The notes: generated from the sequence alone by a model not told the origin. 64,000 nucleotides of DNA from an uncultured Bacteroidales bacterium (GCA_905234765.1 CAJOIF010000002.1:1-64000); one strand, 5' to 3'. Positions 55,601 to 62,554 are shown, counted from the stretch's first letter. A program made the numbers and translations.

Positions 55601-57930
55601 TCAGGATTGGTGCTGTCGCTGTAGTAACGCAGAGCCATGTTGGCCGAGTTGGGCGACGTGGTCTGACGCCAGGTGTAGCTCGTGCCAGGATAACCGCTCG
55701 TGCCGTCGTAGAAGGCCACCAGCAGGTTGCTCGTGCCGTCATACTGGAACGGGGTGTCGAGGTCGAAGGTGTACCAACCGGCAGCGGTCGGGGCGATGCT
55801 ACCCGTCCACACGACGTCGCTGGCTGCGAGAGGCTCGCAGTCGGTCGTGCTGGCGAAGCTGTCGCGAGTCACGTTCTTCATGTACATCGTCACATTGTTG
55901 GCGGTGTAGGCAGTGCCGTAGTTGTAGTAGAAGCTAATGCTGTTGATGGTACCGGCGGTGCCAATCTCATCGGCAGTGTAGATCTGCTCCGTGCAGGAGT
56001 AGTTGAAGTAGTTGTCGATGGGGAAATAGTAGGTCGTGCCAGTGCCTTCGCCAATCTCAACCAAGTCGCGGTTGCCGCCTTCGCGGTTGCCACCCTTCAT
56101 GATGGTGTTGGCGCGGTTGGTGGTGGTGCCACCGTAGCTGTAGCCACTGCTACCAAAGGTGTAGGACGTGGTAGCCATGTTGTAGGCACCGTCCGAGTCG
56201 TTGTAGGAGTAGCCGCTAGCGGTGAAGTCCTGGTCACTCACTTGCCAGTTGATGCCAGAAGCCCAAGCGCCGTTGTTACGCTGCACAGAAACAAGGATGC
56301 TGCTGTGGCCGTCCCAAGCGAAGCTGCCTTGGTTGAAGATGAACTCGTTCCACTGGTTGGCAGTGGGAGTCATGTTGCCTTCATACACCTTGGTCATGCC
56401 GCCAGTCACCTCAGAGGAAGAGCCGATGGAAGTCATGTCCACGTTGCCCATCCAGATGGTGATGTTGCTCTGCAGGTTGCCGTTGGAGGCCGTGCAGTAC
56501 CAGCTGAGGCTGGTCATGGGGGCGCGGGTCACGCCAGCTTCCTGAAGCTCGGCAGCGAGATAGAGCTGCTGGCTGATGGAATAGTTGTAGAAGCAGTAGA
56601 ACGGCATGTAACCAGAAGTGCTGGTACCCGTGCCGAGTTGAGCCTCAAACGGGCCAGCGGCAGCACCGCCACCAGCGGCGGCGTTCAGACCTTGGTAGTT
56701 GTTGTCAGCCATGGGGCCGCCTTGGCCGTAGAAGTCCTCGGTGTAGAGGGCCACCTTGCCGTTTTCGTCGTTCTCATCAACGTTGGCGCTGATGATCACA
56801 TCGTTGTCAACCGTGAACTTGTAAACGGCATCCACGCCTTCTTCGATTTCGGGGAAGGGCAGGGTGTAGTCGTTGTGCAGTTCGGTGGGAGTGATTTGTG
56901 AAGGAATGCCTTGGTAGCTGAAGCCAGGAGTCACAGTGCCGAGGTCGTAGGCCATTTCAACCACATCCGGGATGGCGGGGTTGTAAGGCTCCACGTTGAT
57001 GTTCCAAATGGCGGCAGTACGGCCGGTGCCATAGATGGCGACCATCTGCCAATCGGTGTAGTTCGACTCGCCGGTGTTCAGCAACACATCGATGTCTTCA
57101 TCGTGGCCAATCTGAACGGGGAGTTCGGGAGCTACGAGGGTGAAGTACTCCTCAGGAGTCCAATCGAGGTTGGTGATTGTCGTGGCAGCGCCATCGTTGT
57201 GAATCTGGAAGGTGAAAGGTTCCATCCAGCAGCCATTCGGGCGAGGACCAACGAAAACGGTGTCGACCTGTACGCCGTCTTGGTAAGCGAAAATCTGTTC
57301 ACCAGCGCCAGCACCACCGCCACCACCAGGAGTGATGTCGAGAGCCACAACGTTCTTTTTAGCCACTAGAGTACCAGTCACACCAGGAGTGGTGGGATCA
57401 TACACAGTGCCGTCTCGATAAGCATAAATGGCTTGGTTGCCATTAGCTGCCATTTCAACACCACCCAGGCCGCTGCTCCACTGGCCAGTCACATCCTGGA
57501 AGCAAATCACCAGGTTGCCGTTGCCGCTGTAGGCAAAAGGCGTGCTGAGGGTGATTGCCGTCTCAACGGGGGTGGAAACACCGTTGGGCATGGTGAACGA
57601 GGCGACCATGTCGCTGGCCGTCATGCTCACCCATGAGGTGGCGCTGGCAAACGTGCTTTCGCTCACTTCCTTCATATAAACATTGATGTTGCGAGCGTAG
57701 CTGGAGCTGTTCTTCAGCCACATCGTGAGTGTGTTAATCGTACCCGCCATGCCAATCTCGTCAGCAGTGTAAATCTGCTGCGAAATCGAATAATCGTACA
57801 GGGTGTACCCTGGCAAGTACGCATTCGTCGTGGTTGACGTAGGATCTCCTATCGTCACCACGTCCGCCTTCGCCACGCCAATAAAGGCGAGCAAAAGCGT
57901 CATCATCAAAGAAAATACTTTCTTTTTCAT
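49666..57930 (-). CDS. Giant T9SS surface protein, adhesin-like modules (2754 residues)
   Basis: A signal peptide ends in VAKAD. Three related N-terminal modules start near residues 23, 429 and 622 (each has '(YN)YS..QQ(I/L)Y.A.E' and 'AGTI' blocks). Fn3-like segments, a carboxypeptidase-regulatory-like module (DVNGHVYEQDG, about 1050) and a MAM-like module (PFETGDFSLFDW, about 1200-1320) follow. Three modules resembling the cleaved-adhesin domains of P. gingivalis gingipains/HagA begin at about 1325, 1590 and 1934. More Fn3 and a T9SS type A sorting domain (IALYPNPTNGNVTIKAT) end the protein. No protease site was seen. It should be a surface adhesin or binding protein. Transcription is probably from the candidate ECF promoter at 58093-58123. 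Confidence 0.93.
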   Translation of the reverse strand: MKKKVFSLMMTLLLAFIGVAKADVVTIGDPTSTTTNAYLPGYTLYDYSISQQIYTADEIGMAGTINTLTMWLKNSSSYARNINVYMKEVSESTFASATSWVSMTASDMVASFTMPNGVSTPVETAITLSTPFAYSGNGNLVICFQDVTGQWSSGLGGVEMAANGNQAIYAYRDGTVYDPTTPGVTGTLVAKKNVVALDITPGGGGGAGAGEQIFAYQDGVQVDTVFVGPRPNGCWMEPFTFQIHNDGAATTITNLDWTPEEYFTLVAPELPVQIGHDEDIDVLLNTGESNYTDWQMVAIYGTGRTAAIWNINVEPYNPAIPDVVEMAYDLGTVTPGFSYQGIPSQITPTELHNDYTLPFPEIEEGVDAVYKFTVDNDVIISANVDENDENGKVALYTEDFYGQGGPMADNNYQGLNAAAGGGAAAGPFEAQLGTGTSTSGYMPFYCFYNYSISQQLYLAAELQEAGVTRAPMTSLSWYCTASNGNLQSNITIWMGNVDMTSIGSSSEVTGGMTKVYEGNMTPTANQWNEFIFNQGSFAWDGHSSILVSVQRNNGAWASGINWQVSDQDFTASGYSYNDSDGAYNMATTSYTFGSSGYSYGGTTTNRANTIMKGGNREGGNRDLVEIGEGTGTTYYFPIDNYFNYSCTEQIYTADEIGTAGTINSISFYYNYGTAYTANNVTMYMKNVTRDSFASTTDCEPLAASDVVWTGSIAPTAAGWYTFDLDTPFQYDGTSNLLVAFYDGTSGYPGTSYTWRQTTSPNSANMALRYYSDSTNPDPYNLASYGGSKTLYTYRSNIQLNITPGGGSTALNVSAGPVIENLGLTAGTYYLVASATQADYTVNINVENMPCPIIADAQGNTLLNPEPADNADDLEPASVTLRWMVPEYATAWRLIFGSTYHPEPSHPQTVMTDWSENMANSYTVTNLWNNTNYFWRVEFKNDGCPDGVSSPVWGFTTHLNVPQNLTAVDYTVFNDETITLNWNAVVDRTYRFYNVYRDGELIGSTQVNNIGATTYTDGPLAYNMAGYVYYVTAVYDEGESAPSNTVTVKVSGYGDVNGHVYEQDGTTGIANATVTMIGTDEFGDSHTYNLTTNAQGYYSGHIYAGTYNGQASCTGYQTIYEPVQGNPININYNQTASPYDYILDENFDPVCAVIAEYFPDSLDPNSPFVKVYWGCGLPGSDIIEPFETGDFSLFDWQIDPTYPWSITTTNPYEGQYCMKSGGAGVANVVSNMTVEVEIPADGLMSFYGKISCESSWDYGYFYIDGVQRGSYTGNGNWAERTFDITAGTHTFQWRYTKDGSVNSNDDCFYVDYISFYKQPEPAVPGMTYDFEDSSMQGWTSVDADGDGFGWYVASEIMSTGYGHNGSNDCVLSQSYSNSYGALYPDNYLVSPQVQLGGIVRFYACAQDASYAAEHFGVAVSTTNTNPSSFTMVQEWTMSAKSVSDGGKAAIHSRSGRAQGEWYEYTVDLSAYSGNGYVAIRHFNCTDMFYLDVDDITIGEPGKGMPETRSLDHYRVYRTNCYNDGPYTEENTVLLATVWVPDTVYIDVEWADLPAGVYKWGVGTVYSGNRGEEIEGEISWTEPVAMGGTRAEFTYGFEGGLDGWTVIDVNANEGTWLHSDDNPGGYDYTTLAHGGSGFAMCYSYVDYVGAYSTNSYLVSPQKYSIGAGSTISFFADNANDSYPENFSICVATAANPTAADFTEVWNGGAKAGNAKAESRHMADRYENWRAHIVDLSAYAGQEVWIAFHDVNYDQYEIWIDDVTITAGNGGGGGNTGGNTNNLNQLALERESETVWSNCLDKDMYLDHVSVNVLLNSADSPEGTTVTFTNYNEYEQLTYGGYDITLDESGYYLWDNFRKGEYQVVVEHVGYETIYDSVSIWTPTDLRYVMIEIIYGVENLYVSRTGWAMWDSTDPQIGGNGLPGGGGGGTGGGNGDTFSVDFEGGLPADWTVIDGNNDGYTWCATSAIPTTWTYYASLTLDWYHSGSDAMCSGSYINGVGAINPDEYLVSPQVNIVNGSTFSFWAAATDASYAADHFGVFVSDNGTDWTMVNEWTLTAKSGAKSGDIRASRDGAGNRLGNWYNYSVDLSAYAGQKYIAIRHFNCYDQYIMCIDDVELTTGAKSGDRHLEYYKVMCTSIDGVPIFNHNTIYPFCQLSYNEPYNAPLVEGEHYLCKVACMYSTGQGPWCDPVEWVYEPCDHWGPVDEVNVDLTNQGNHIEWTFENGFNPYAGGGAKGGVEYEAFESGMLPNGTYALNITDVANFDERVIYLHNLSNDVRFDVINGEAAGMFIVSPAAGYEDINLEEAIAEFGYNNNIAFGQMEKAEAAMMARTYKAEMPMSFVNSLMMDMYIQSRENNMCEFADPFCTDNGMYEFPAGVNAGSGEPGPYYDCLYSTPNPAWYYMRIGDPGDLDIYMYSTPQEDIDFCCWGPFDDPTTPCPNGLTADKVVDCSYSIYDTEHCIIENAQSGEYYILVITNYSNSPCNINFSMVNGTGSTDCGILPPVDIIGFLITMDGEYLAFASPTDRDFMHEGEFGEHEYCVRPIYPGEMTLPDHNYGWSMGCPVCQGAQGLCAAGAPIYGEALVGTEQIRIWWGENPDRSSGLLKYNVYRSTSANGNYTLIGEVEVVEGMTYYEYIDTPETSGSYYYQVRADYGYCESEPAISGENPAVNYVIISTTGVDELNGNIALYPNPTNGNVTIKATAMQHVTVVSLVGQVLYDMDVDTDEMIINMAEFESGMYMVRIATTNGVSTHRVTVVR

Positions 57931-57996
57931 AATGAAATGATAGTTAGTTAATAATTAAGTGAATTGAATTGTTTCTGTGTGTAGAAATGAGAAACG

Positions 57997-58019
57997 CACC
58001 AGTGCCAAGGGGCATGGTG
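57997..58019 (-). other. Stem-loop in the long leader of the giant surface-protein gene
   Basis: CACCA and TGCC (57997-58006, one bulged G) pair with GGCA and TGGTG (58011-58019). It lies in the roughly 160-nt untranslated leader predicted from the candidate ECF promoter and could affect translation or stability. No known riboswitch class was recognised. Confidence 0.4.
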
Positions 58020-58092
58020 ACAGCATTTTTGCTAGGCATCGAAGAAAAAAAGTAATGCATAGTAAACGCGTTTAACATTTTGTCGACATCTG

Positions 58093-58123
58093 TATGACTA
58101 ATAACTTGTGTTTTACCCTTAGT
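58093..58123 (-). promoter_or_regulatory. Candidate ECF-sigma promoter upstream of the giant surface-protein gene
   Basis: The minus strand reads ACTAAGGGTA, 7 nt (AAACACA), AGTTATTAGTCATA. It is identical at all 24 conserved positions and in spacing to 35468-35498 upstream of fecR. No TAnnTTTG element is seen in the 250-bp gap. An A-rich tract lies upstream in both copies. Confidence 0.75.
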
Positions 58124-58179
58124 GTGAAATGCAATTTTTTTTACTTTTTTTTATTTTTATCATTTTTTTGTTCAAAACC

Positions 58180-58677
58180 TCATTCAAAATGGTTGTTTTC
58201 CTCGCAGTCGCGGATGAGTTCGTAGTGGGTGCGGTTGAACAGTCCCTGCCGACACAAATCCTCGATTTCGGCAATGCTCATCCAACTGATGCTCTCCACC
58301 TCCTCAGGCTGAAGCCTCAATTCCTCCACCCTCACATTGCTCCGCAACAGATAGAGGAAAGTGAACTTATACTCGTACCTTCTGATTTTCACCAATTTAA
58401 GTTCCTGCCTGTTCACCCTGAGTCCTATCTCCTCCTCCATCTCTCGCATCATGGCGAGGGTGAAATCGGTCTCGCCGCTCTGCACATGGCCTGCCGTGGA
58501 AGCATAGTAGTTGCCCTTCGACGGGGCCACCTTCTGGATGAGATACTGCCCGCGGTCGTTGTACACCAGAACCGCCACGATGGGGATGAGGTAGCCGAAC
58601 GGGACATGCTGTCCGCGCTCGATGGTCTTCCCCGTGCGTTTCAAGTTCATATCGTACAAGTCGAGCAGTTCCATCAT
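58180..58677 (-). CDS. Nudix hydrolase
   Basis: The 165-residue cytosolic protein has a Nudix box at about residues 63-86 (GHVQSGETDFTLAMMREMEEEIGL), with the catalytic REMEEEIG helix complete. The stretch between the first Glu and the RE pair is one residue longer than the standard Gx5Ex7REUxEExGU spacing. The N-terminal 'ELLDLYDMNLKRTG' is typical of the isopentenyl-diphosphate-isomerase-like/YfcD group. The substrate is unknown. It starts 9 bp after the kinase-deaminase fusion gene on the same strand, so the two are probably one operon for nucleotide handling. Confidence 0.9.
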   Translation of the reverse strand: MMELLDLYDMNLKRTGKTIERGQHVPFGYLIPIVAVLVYNDRGQYLIQKVAPSKGNYYASTAGHVQSGETDFTLAMMREMEEEIGLRVNRQELKLVKIRRYEYKFTFLYLLRSNVRVEELRLQPEEVESISWMSIAEIEDLCRQGLFNRTHYELIRDCEENNHFE

Positions 58678-58686
58678 TGCATCACT

Positions 58687-59718
58687 TTAGCACTTTTGGC
58701 CTTCGTATTGCTGCACTTCGTCGTATTTATACTCCAACTGGATGCCCACCTGCTTGAACATCTCCTCGGTCTCGGCACCGTCGTGATAGCGGCGTTCGCA
58801 CACCACGCGCACGATGCCGCAGTTGATGATGAGCATGGCACAGGTGCGGCAAGGGGTCATACGGCAGTATAAGGTGCTGCCGTCCAGCGCGATACCTCTT
58901 CTGGCTGCTTGGCAGATGGCGTTCTGCTCGGCATGGACGGTGCGCACGCAATGTTGGGTGACAGAACCGTCCTCGTGGATGGTTTTGCGGAACAGGTGTC
59001 CCACGTCGTCGCAGTGCGGCAGGCCTTTCGGCGAGCCGACATAGCCCGTCACCAGGATTTGCTTGTCCTTCACGATGACGCAGCCACTGCGACCGCGGTT
59101 GCAGGTGGCGCGCTCGCTGACGGTGTCGGCGAGGTTGAGGAAGTAGTCATCCCAAGAAGGGCGCACGTGGAGTTGGCGCAAGGCCTTCTCGACCTGTTCG
59201 TGCAGTTCGGGGATGCTGCCGTCGTTGGTCAGCACGAAGTCGGCCTCCTTGATGCAGGCGCCGAGGTTCTGCTTGTTGGGGTCGGTGGCGGTCATCTCGC
59301 GTTCCTCGTTGGCCACGAAGGTCTCGAAGCTGACGTGGTCGGTCTCGGAGCCGCGCTGGTAGATGCGGTCGTAGCGGATGCGACGGTCGGCGTCGACGGC
59401 GAAGAGGTAGAACTCGCCCTTCTCGCGCAACGAGTGAATCTCGCCCGGAGTGCGCACGCTCTCGATGACGGCGTTCTTGCCTTCGGCCTTGGCGCGCTCG
59501 AAGAGCTGGTCGGTGATGTAGCTCGGGCAATGTGCGGCGCGCAGATCGTTGCCCACCTGGGTCAGCGTGTCACGGTTCACTTCGAGGCCACGACGTTGGC
59601 ATTCTTCGGTGATGTAGGCCCGTACGGAGTAGTGCACGAAGCCCTTTTCCTTGACGAGGTAGTCGACGATGGTGCCTTTGCCGGCGCCGAGTGTTCCTGT
59701 GATTCCTATGATGATCAT
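58687..59718 (-). CDS. P-loop nucleotide kinase-like / dCMP deaminase fusion protein
   Basis: The 343-residue protein has two domains. Residues 1-185 are a P-loop kinase-like domain (GITGTLGAGKGT, Lys14), similar in shape to dephospho-CoA or nucleoside-monophosphate kinases. Residues about 189-330 are a deoxycytidylate-deaminase domain ('TGYVGSPKGLPHC'). Its zinc ligands and catalytic Glu are complete: His262 and Glu264 (HAEQ), Cys290 and Cys293 (PCRTC). The deaminase would make dUMP for dTMP synthesis. Kinase plus deaminase is also the layout of the phage-defence enzyme AvcD/DcdV, although those are longer. A housekeeping nucleotide role is at least as likely. Confidence 0.88.
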   Translation of the reverse strand: MIIIGITGTLGAGKGTIVDYLVKEKGFVHYSVRAYITEECQRRGLEVNRDTLTQVGNDLRAAHCPSYITDQLFERAKAEGKNAVIESVRTPGEIHSLREKGEFYLFAVDADRRIRYDRIYQRGSETDHVSFETFVANEEREMTATDPNKQNLGACIKEADFVLTNDGSIPELHEQVEKALRQLHVRPSWDDYFLNLADTVSERATCNRGRSGCVIVKDKQILVTGYVGSPKGLPHCDDVGHLFRKTIHEDGSVTQHCVRTVHAEQNAICQAARRGIALDGSTLYCRMTPCRTCAMLIINCGIVRVVCERRYHDGAETEEMFKQVGIQLEYKYDEVQQYEGQKC

Positions 59719-59754
59719 GTTGTTCTGTGTTTGTTCTCTCTTGTAAAAACAGGG

Positions 59755-59850
59755 GTTTCGCTGCGCTACACCGCCTGCTTAATGTCCTGTCGTCCCTACG
59801 GGACTTTGTCTCTACACACGGTAGGCGTCCCGGTGCCCGAAGGGCGGGGG
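59755..59850. repeat. Cluster of short palindromic repeats
   Basis: In the 133-bp gap between two minus-strand genes are GTCCC-TAC-GGGAC (about 59803-59815), GCCC-GAA-GGGC (about 59838-59848) and GTTTCGCTGCGCTAC-type sequence. They have the look of dispersed REP elements common in Bacteroidales intergenic DNA. No other copy is seen in this window. Confidence 0.55.
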
Positions 59851-59851
59851 A

Positions 59852-60445
59852 TTAGCTTTTTACTTGTTCCTTAATCTCTACTACCCATTTCTTCACGTCT
59901 GCGGGTTGGAATTGTTCCATCTTTTCCAGAAGGTCTTTGGGGTCATTGCTGACGATGAGGTTTTCGGCGTGTTCCTTACGCACGAAGCCTTCCTTTGCTG
60001 CCTTGTCGATGAAACGGAGGATGTCGTCGTAGTAGCCGTTCACGTTGAAGAGCGCGACGGGCTTGTCGAAAACGCGCAACTGGCTGAGCACATAGCTCTC
60101 GAAGAACTCGTCCATCGTGCCGATGCCGCCTGGCAAGGCGATAAAGCCATCGGCCATGTCCTCAAGGATTTTCTTACGCTCCGCCATCGACTCCACCACG
60201 ATGAGCTCATCGATGTCGTCATAACCCACCTCCATATCCATCAGGTGCTGGGTGATGGTGCCTGTGACCTTGCAATGGTTCTCCAGCATCACGTCGGCGA
60301 TGACTTTCATCAGGCCCACGCTACCACCACCGTAAAGCAGCTCGCAACCACGTTCCGCCATGACCTGTGCGAGTTCAGCCGCTTTCTGATGGTAGATCGG
60401 GTCGAAGCCCATGCTGCTACCACAAAAAATGCAGATTTTCTTCAT
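59852..60445 (-). CDS. LOG-family (TIGR00730) nucleotide phosphoribohydrolase
   Basis: The 197-residue cytosolic Rossmann-fold protein has the LOG motifs ICIFCGSSMGFDP at the N-terminus, LLYGGGSVGLMKVIAD, and the catalytic PGGIGTMDEFFE. Members split AMP or cytokinin-riboside monophosphate into base and ribose-5-phosphate; in plants and some bacteria this activates cytokinins, and in others it acts in purine turnover. Together with amn and mtnN it makes three base-releasing nucleosidase-type enzymes in the window. It is divergent from mtnN. Confidence 0.93.
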   Translation of the reverse strand: MKKICIFCGSSMGFDPIYHQKAAELAQVMAERGCELLYGGGSVGLMKVIADVMLENHCKVTGTITQHLMDMEVGYDDIDELIVVESMAERKKILEDMADGFIALPGGIGTMDEFFESYVLSQLRVFDKPVALFNVNGYYDDILRFIDKAAKEGFVRKEHAENLIVSNDPKDLLEKMEQFQPADVKKWVVEIKEQVKS

Positions 60446-60459
60446 TCGGTAAATTTTTG

Positions 60460-60467
60460 CAAAGGTA
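60460..60467 (-). promoter_or_regulatory. -7 element TACCTTTG for the LOG-family gene
   Basis: A perfect TAnnTTTG match on the minus strand, 15 bp before the start, so the leader is very short. Confidence 0.55.
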
Positions 60468-60476
60468 GGAAATTTT

Positions 60477-60484
60477 TATTTTTG
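60477..60484 (+). promoter_or_regulatory. -7 element TATTTTTG for mtnN
   Basis: A perfect TAnnTTTG match, 23 bp before the mtnN start and back to back with the LOG-gene promoter. Confidence 0.6.
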
Positions 60485-60506
60485 CAGCGTAAAACTTATA
60501 CACAAA

Positions 60507-61262
60507 ATGAACAGAAACATTGGCATATTAGGCGCCATGGCGCAAGAGATCGACGAGGTGAAGGCCCTGTTGACCGACAAGACCATCGTGAAAATCGCGA
60601 ACCGCGAGTTCGTAGTAGGCAAAATCAACGGCATCGGCTGCGTGGTGGCCTTCTCCAAATGGGGCAAGGTGGCTGCCACCATCACTGCCACCTTATTAAT
60701 ACAGGAGTTCGGTGTCACTGACTTGTTCTTCATCGGCACGGCAGGTGCTCTGGCAGATGGACTGAAGGTGGGCGACATCGTCGTCTCCAAGCGTCTTGTG
60801 CAGCATGACTTGGATGCCCGTCCCATCATCTCGCGCTTCGAGCTGCCCCTGCTCAACCGCATCTACATCAACAGCGACCCCGAACTGAGCGCGTTGGCAG
60901 GCCGTGCCGTCAGCAGCCTTATTAATAAAGGTGTGGAAAAGATGGTCAGCGAGGAGGCTGTCAAAGAATTCGGCCTCGCCCCCACCCTGCATTTCGGCGA
61001 CATCGCCAGCGGCGACCAGTTCATCAACAGCGATGCAAAACGCAACGAAATACTTTCCTTATTACCTGACGTTCAATGCGTTGAGATGGAAGGTGCAGCC
61101 GTGGCGCAGGTCTGTCTGGAATTCGGTGTGCCCTTCACCGTCATCCGCACCATCAGCGACACCGCCGACCACAACGCCCGCGTCGACTTCGGTAAGTTCA
61201 TCGTCGAAGTGGCCAATGCCTATTCACGGGCCATTGTCGCCGAAATCATGCGCGAAATTTGA
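60507..61262 (+). CDS. mtnN: 5'-methylthioadenosine/S-adenosylhomocysteine nucleosidase
   Basis: The 251-residue enzyme removes adenine from methylthioadenosine and S-adenosylhomocysteine, clearing inhibitors of SAM-dependent methylation. It has the standard motifs IGILGAMAQEIDE, 'FIGTAGALADGLKVGDIV', the active-site VEMEGAAVAQVC, and IRTISDTAD with the catalytic Asp. Length and motif order are usual. It is transcribed alone from its own promoter. Confidence 0.96.
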   Translation: MNRNIGILGAMAQEIDEVKALLTDKTIVKIANREFVVGKINGIGCVVAFSKWGKVAATITATLLIQEFGVTDLFFIGTAGALADGLKVGDIVVSKRLVQHDLDARPIISRFELPLLNRIYINSDPELSALAGRAVSSLINKGVEKMVSEEAVKEFGLAPTLHFGDIASGDQFINSDAKRNEILSLLPDVQCVEMEGAAVAQVCLEFGVPFTVIRTISDTADHNARVDFGKFIVEVANAYSRAIVAEIMREI

Positions 61263-61292
61263 CGACTTTCATCATGGTATGGAAAAAAGCAC

Positions 61293-61300
61293 TATATTTG
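61293..61300 (+). promoter_or_regulatory. -7 element TATATTTG for the pseudokinase/porW unit
   Basis: A perfect TAnnTTTG match, 45 bp before the start codon. Confidence 0.6.
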
Positions 61301-61345
61301 CGCCCAAATAGCCAACTCCCAACGGAGTTAAATACCATTTGAAGA

Positions 61346-62554
61346 ATGTCAGAAAACAACGTTTCCAATATCCATTCGGCAGACTATACCGACTTCAAGC
61401 CGCTCTATGAGTCGCGCTTAGGCAACAGTCGTGTCTTCACTGCCCAATACAACGGCAGGAAGGTGATCGTCAAGGCCTTGAAAGAGCAATTTGCCGACGA
61501 CCCGAAAAGTCGCGCCAAGCTCCACGAGGAATACGACATCACCAGTCTGCTCGACCACCGCTTCATCCGCAAGGCCATCGACTTCGTCAACATCGAAGGC
61601 TTGGGTGACTGCATCATATTCGAATACATCGAAGGCAAGTCGCTGGCCGAACATGTGCGCATCGGCACCCTCTCGGAGAAACAGGTCAAGAATGTGCTCG
61701 TCGACGTGTGCGACGCCCTGTCGTATATGCACCGCAACCAAGTGGTGCACTGCAACCTGAAGCCGGAAAACATCATCGTCACCGCCAACGACTGCCGCGC
61801 CAAGCTCATCGACCTCGGTGCGCCCAAGACGGAACAGGACGCCGACCGCGAACTGCTCATCAAGGAGATGGCTTTCGTGGCTCCCGAAATCATCAAGGGC
61901 GAGGACTACGACTCACGCGCCGACATCTTCTCGATAGGAAAGATCATCGAATTCTTCAACGAGCGCAACATCACAAAACAGTTCAACGCCGTGGCCACCC
62001 ACTGCACCCAGTTCTCGAAAGAGCAACGCTACGACAGTATCTCCGAGGTGCGCTCCGGCATCACCAAAGGCCATCCCGTGGTAAAGATCATCATCGCCGC
62101 CGTGGCAGTGGCCCTGCTCATCATGCTGGCAGCCATCTACATCCCGAGAATCAAGGCCAACGTGGAGAAAGAACGTGCCGAAAGGATGGAAAAGGACTTC
62201 GCCCGCGAACTCACCAACATCAAGAACGAGCTACCCACCCTCTGCGAAAAATACAAACTGAACTCCCTTGACGAGCCCATCGCATTCAGCTGGGCCGAAG
62301 ACAGCCTGCGCTACACCCAAAGCCTCATGCCTTTCCTCAACTCGGACAGCTATAAGGCCCAAGCCATGAAAGCCTTGAGCGAACAGAGAAATGGGATAGA
62401 GAAAAGCCGCCGCGCCGACTTCGACCAACTGCTCATCGACGAATTCAAGCAAGCCACCGACAGCGTAGCCATGCAACTCAAATCGGCCCTATCCGACCCC
62501 ACTCAAGACCAACTCCTGATCGTTGCCGACAAATGGTACAACCAAATGAAATAA
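61346..62554 (+). CDS. Membrane-anchored Hanks-type pseudokinase
   Basis: The 402-residue protein has a eukaryotic-like Ser/Thr kinase fold (residues about 15-225). The beta-3 lysine is VIVKAL (Lys43), and DLG (156-158) and VAPE (178-181) are present. The catalytic loop, however, reads VVHCNLKPENI: HCN replaces HRD and Asn137 replaces the catalytic Asp. The Gly-rich loop is also weak (SRLGNSRVF). It is therefore probably a pseudokinase that binds nucleotide or partners rather than phosphorylating. A membrane helix (about 237-257) and a helical exported domain follow. It lies 41 bp upstream of porW/sprE, so it may act with the T9SS. Confidence 0.88.
   Translation: MSENNVSNIHSADYTDFKPLYESRLGNSRVFTAQYNGRKVIVKALKEQFADDPKSRAKLHEEYDITSLLDHRFIRKAIDFVNIEGLGDCIIFEYIEGKSLAEHVRIGTLSEKQVKNVLVDVCDALSYMHRNQVVHCNLKPENIIVTANDCRAKLIDLGAPKTEQDADRELLIKEMAFVAPEIIKGEDYDSRADIFSIGKIIEFFNERNITKQFNAVATHCTQFSKEQRYDSISEVRSGITKGHPVVKIIIAAVAVALLIMLAAIYIPRIKANVEKERAERMEKDFARELTNIKNELPTLCEKYKLNSLDEPIAFSWAEDSLRYTQSLMPFLNSDSYKAQAMKALSEQRNGIEKSRRADFDQLLIDEFKQATDSVAMQLKSALSDPTQDQLLIVADKWYNQMK

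Noticed and set aside
53038..56901. 1287-codon open frame on the plus strand inside the giant surface-protein gene
   Set aside because: It is antisense to a gene with signal peptide, modules and sorting domain. Its translation is low-complexity Val/Ala/Gly/Asp sequence that reflects the codon use of the other strand, and no domain or promoter supports it.
61346..62554. Active Ser/Thr kinase
   Set aside because: The catalytic Asp of HRD is replaced by Asn (HCNLKPEN), and the Gly-rich loop is degenerate, so activity should not be assumed.
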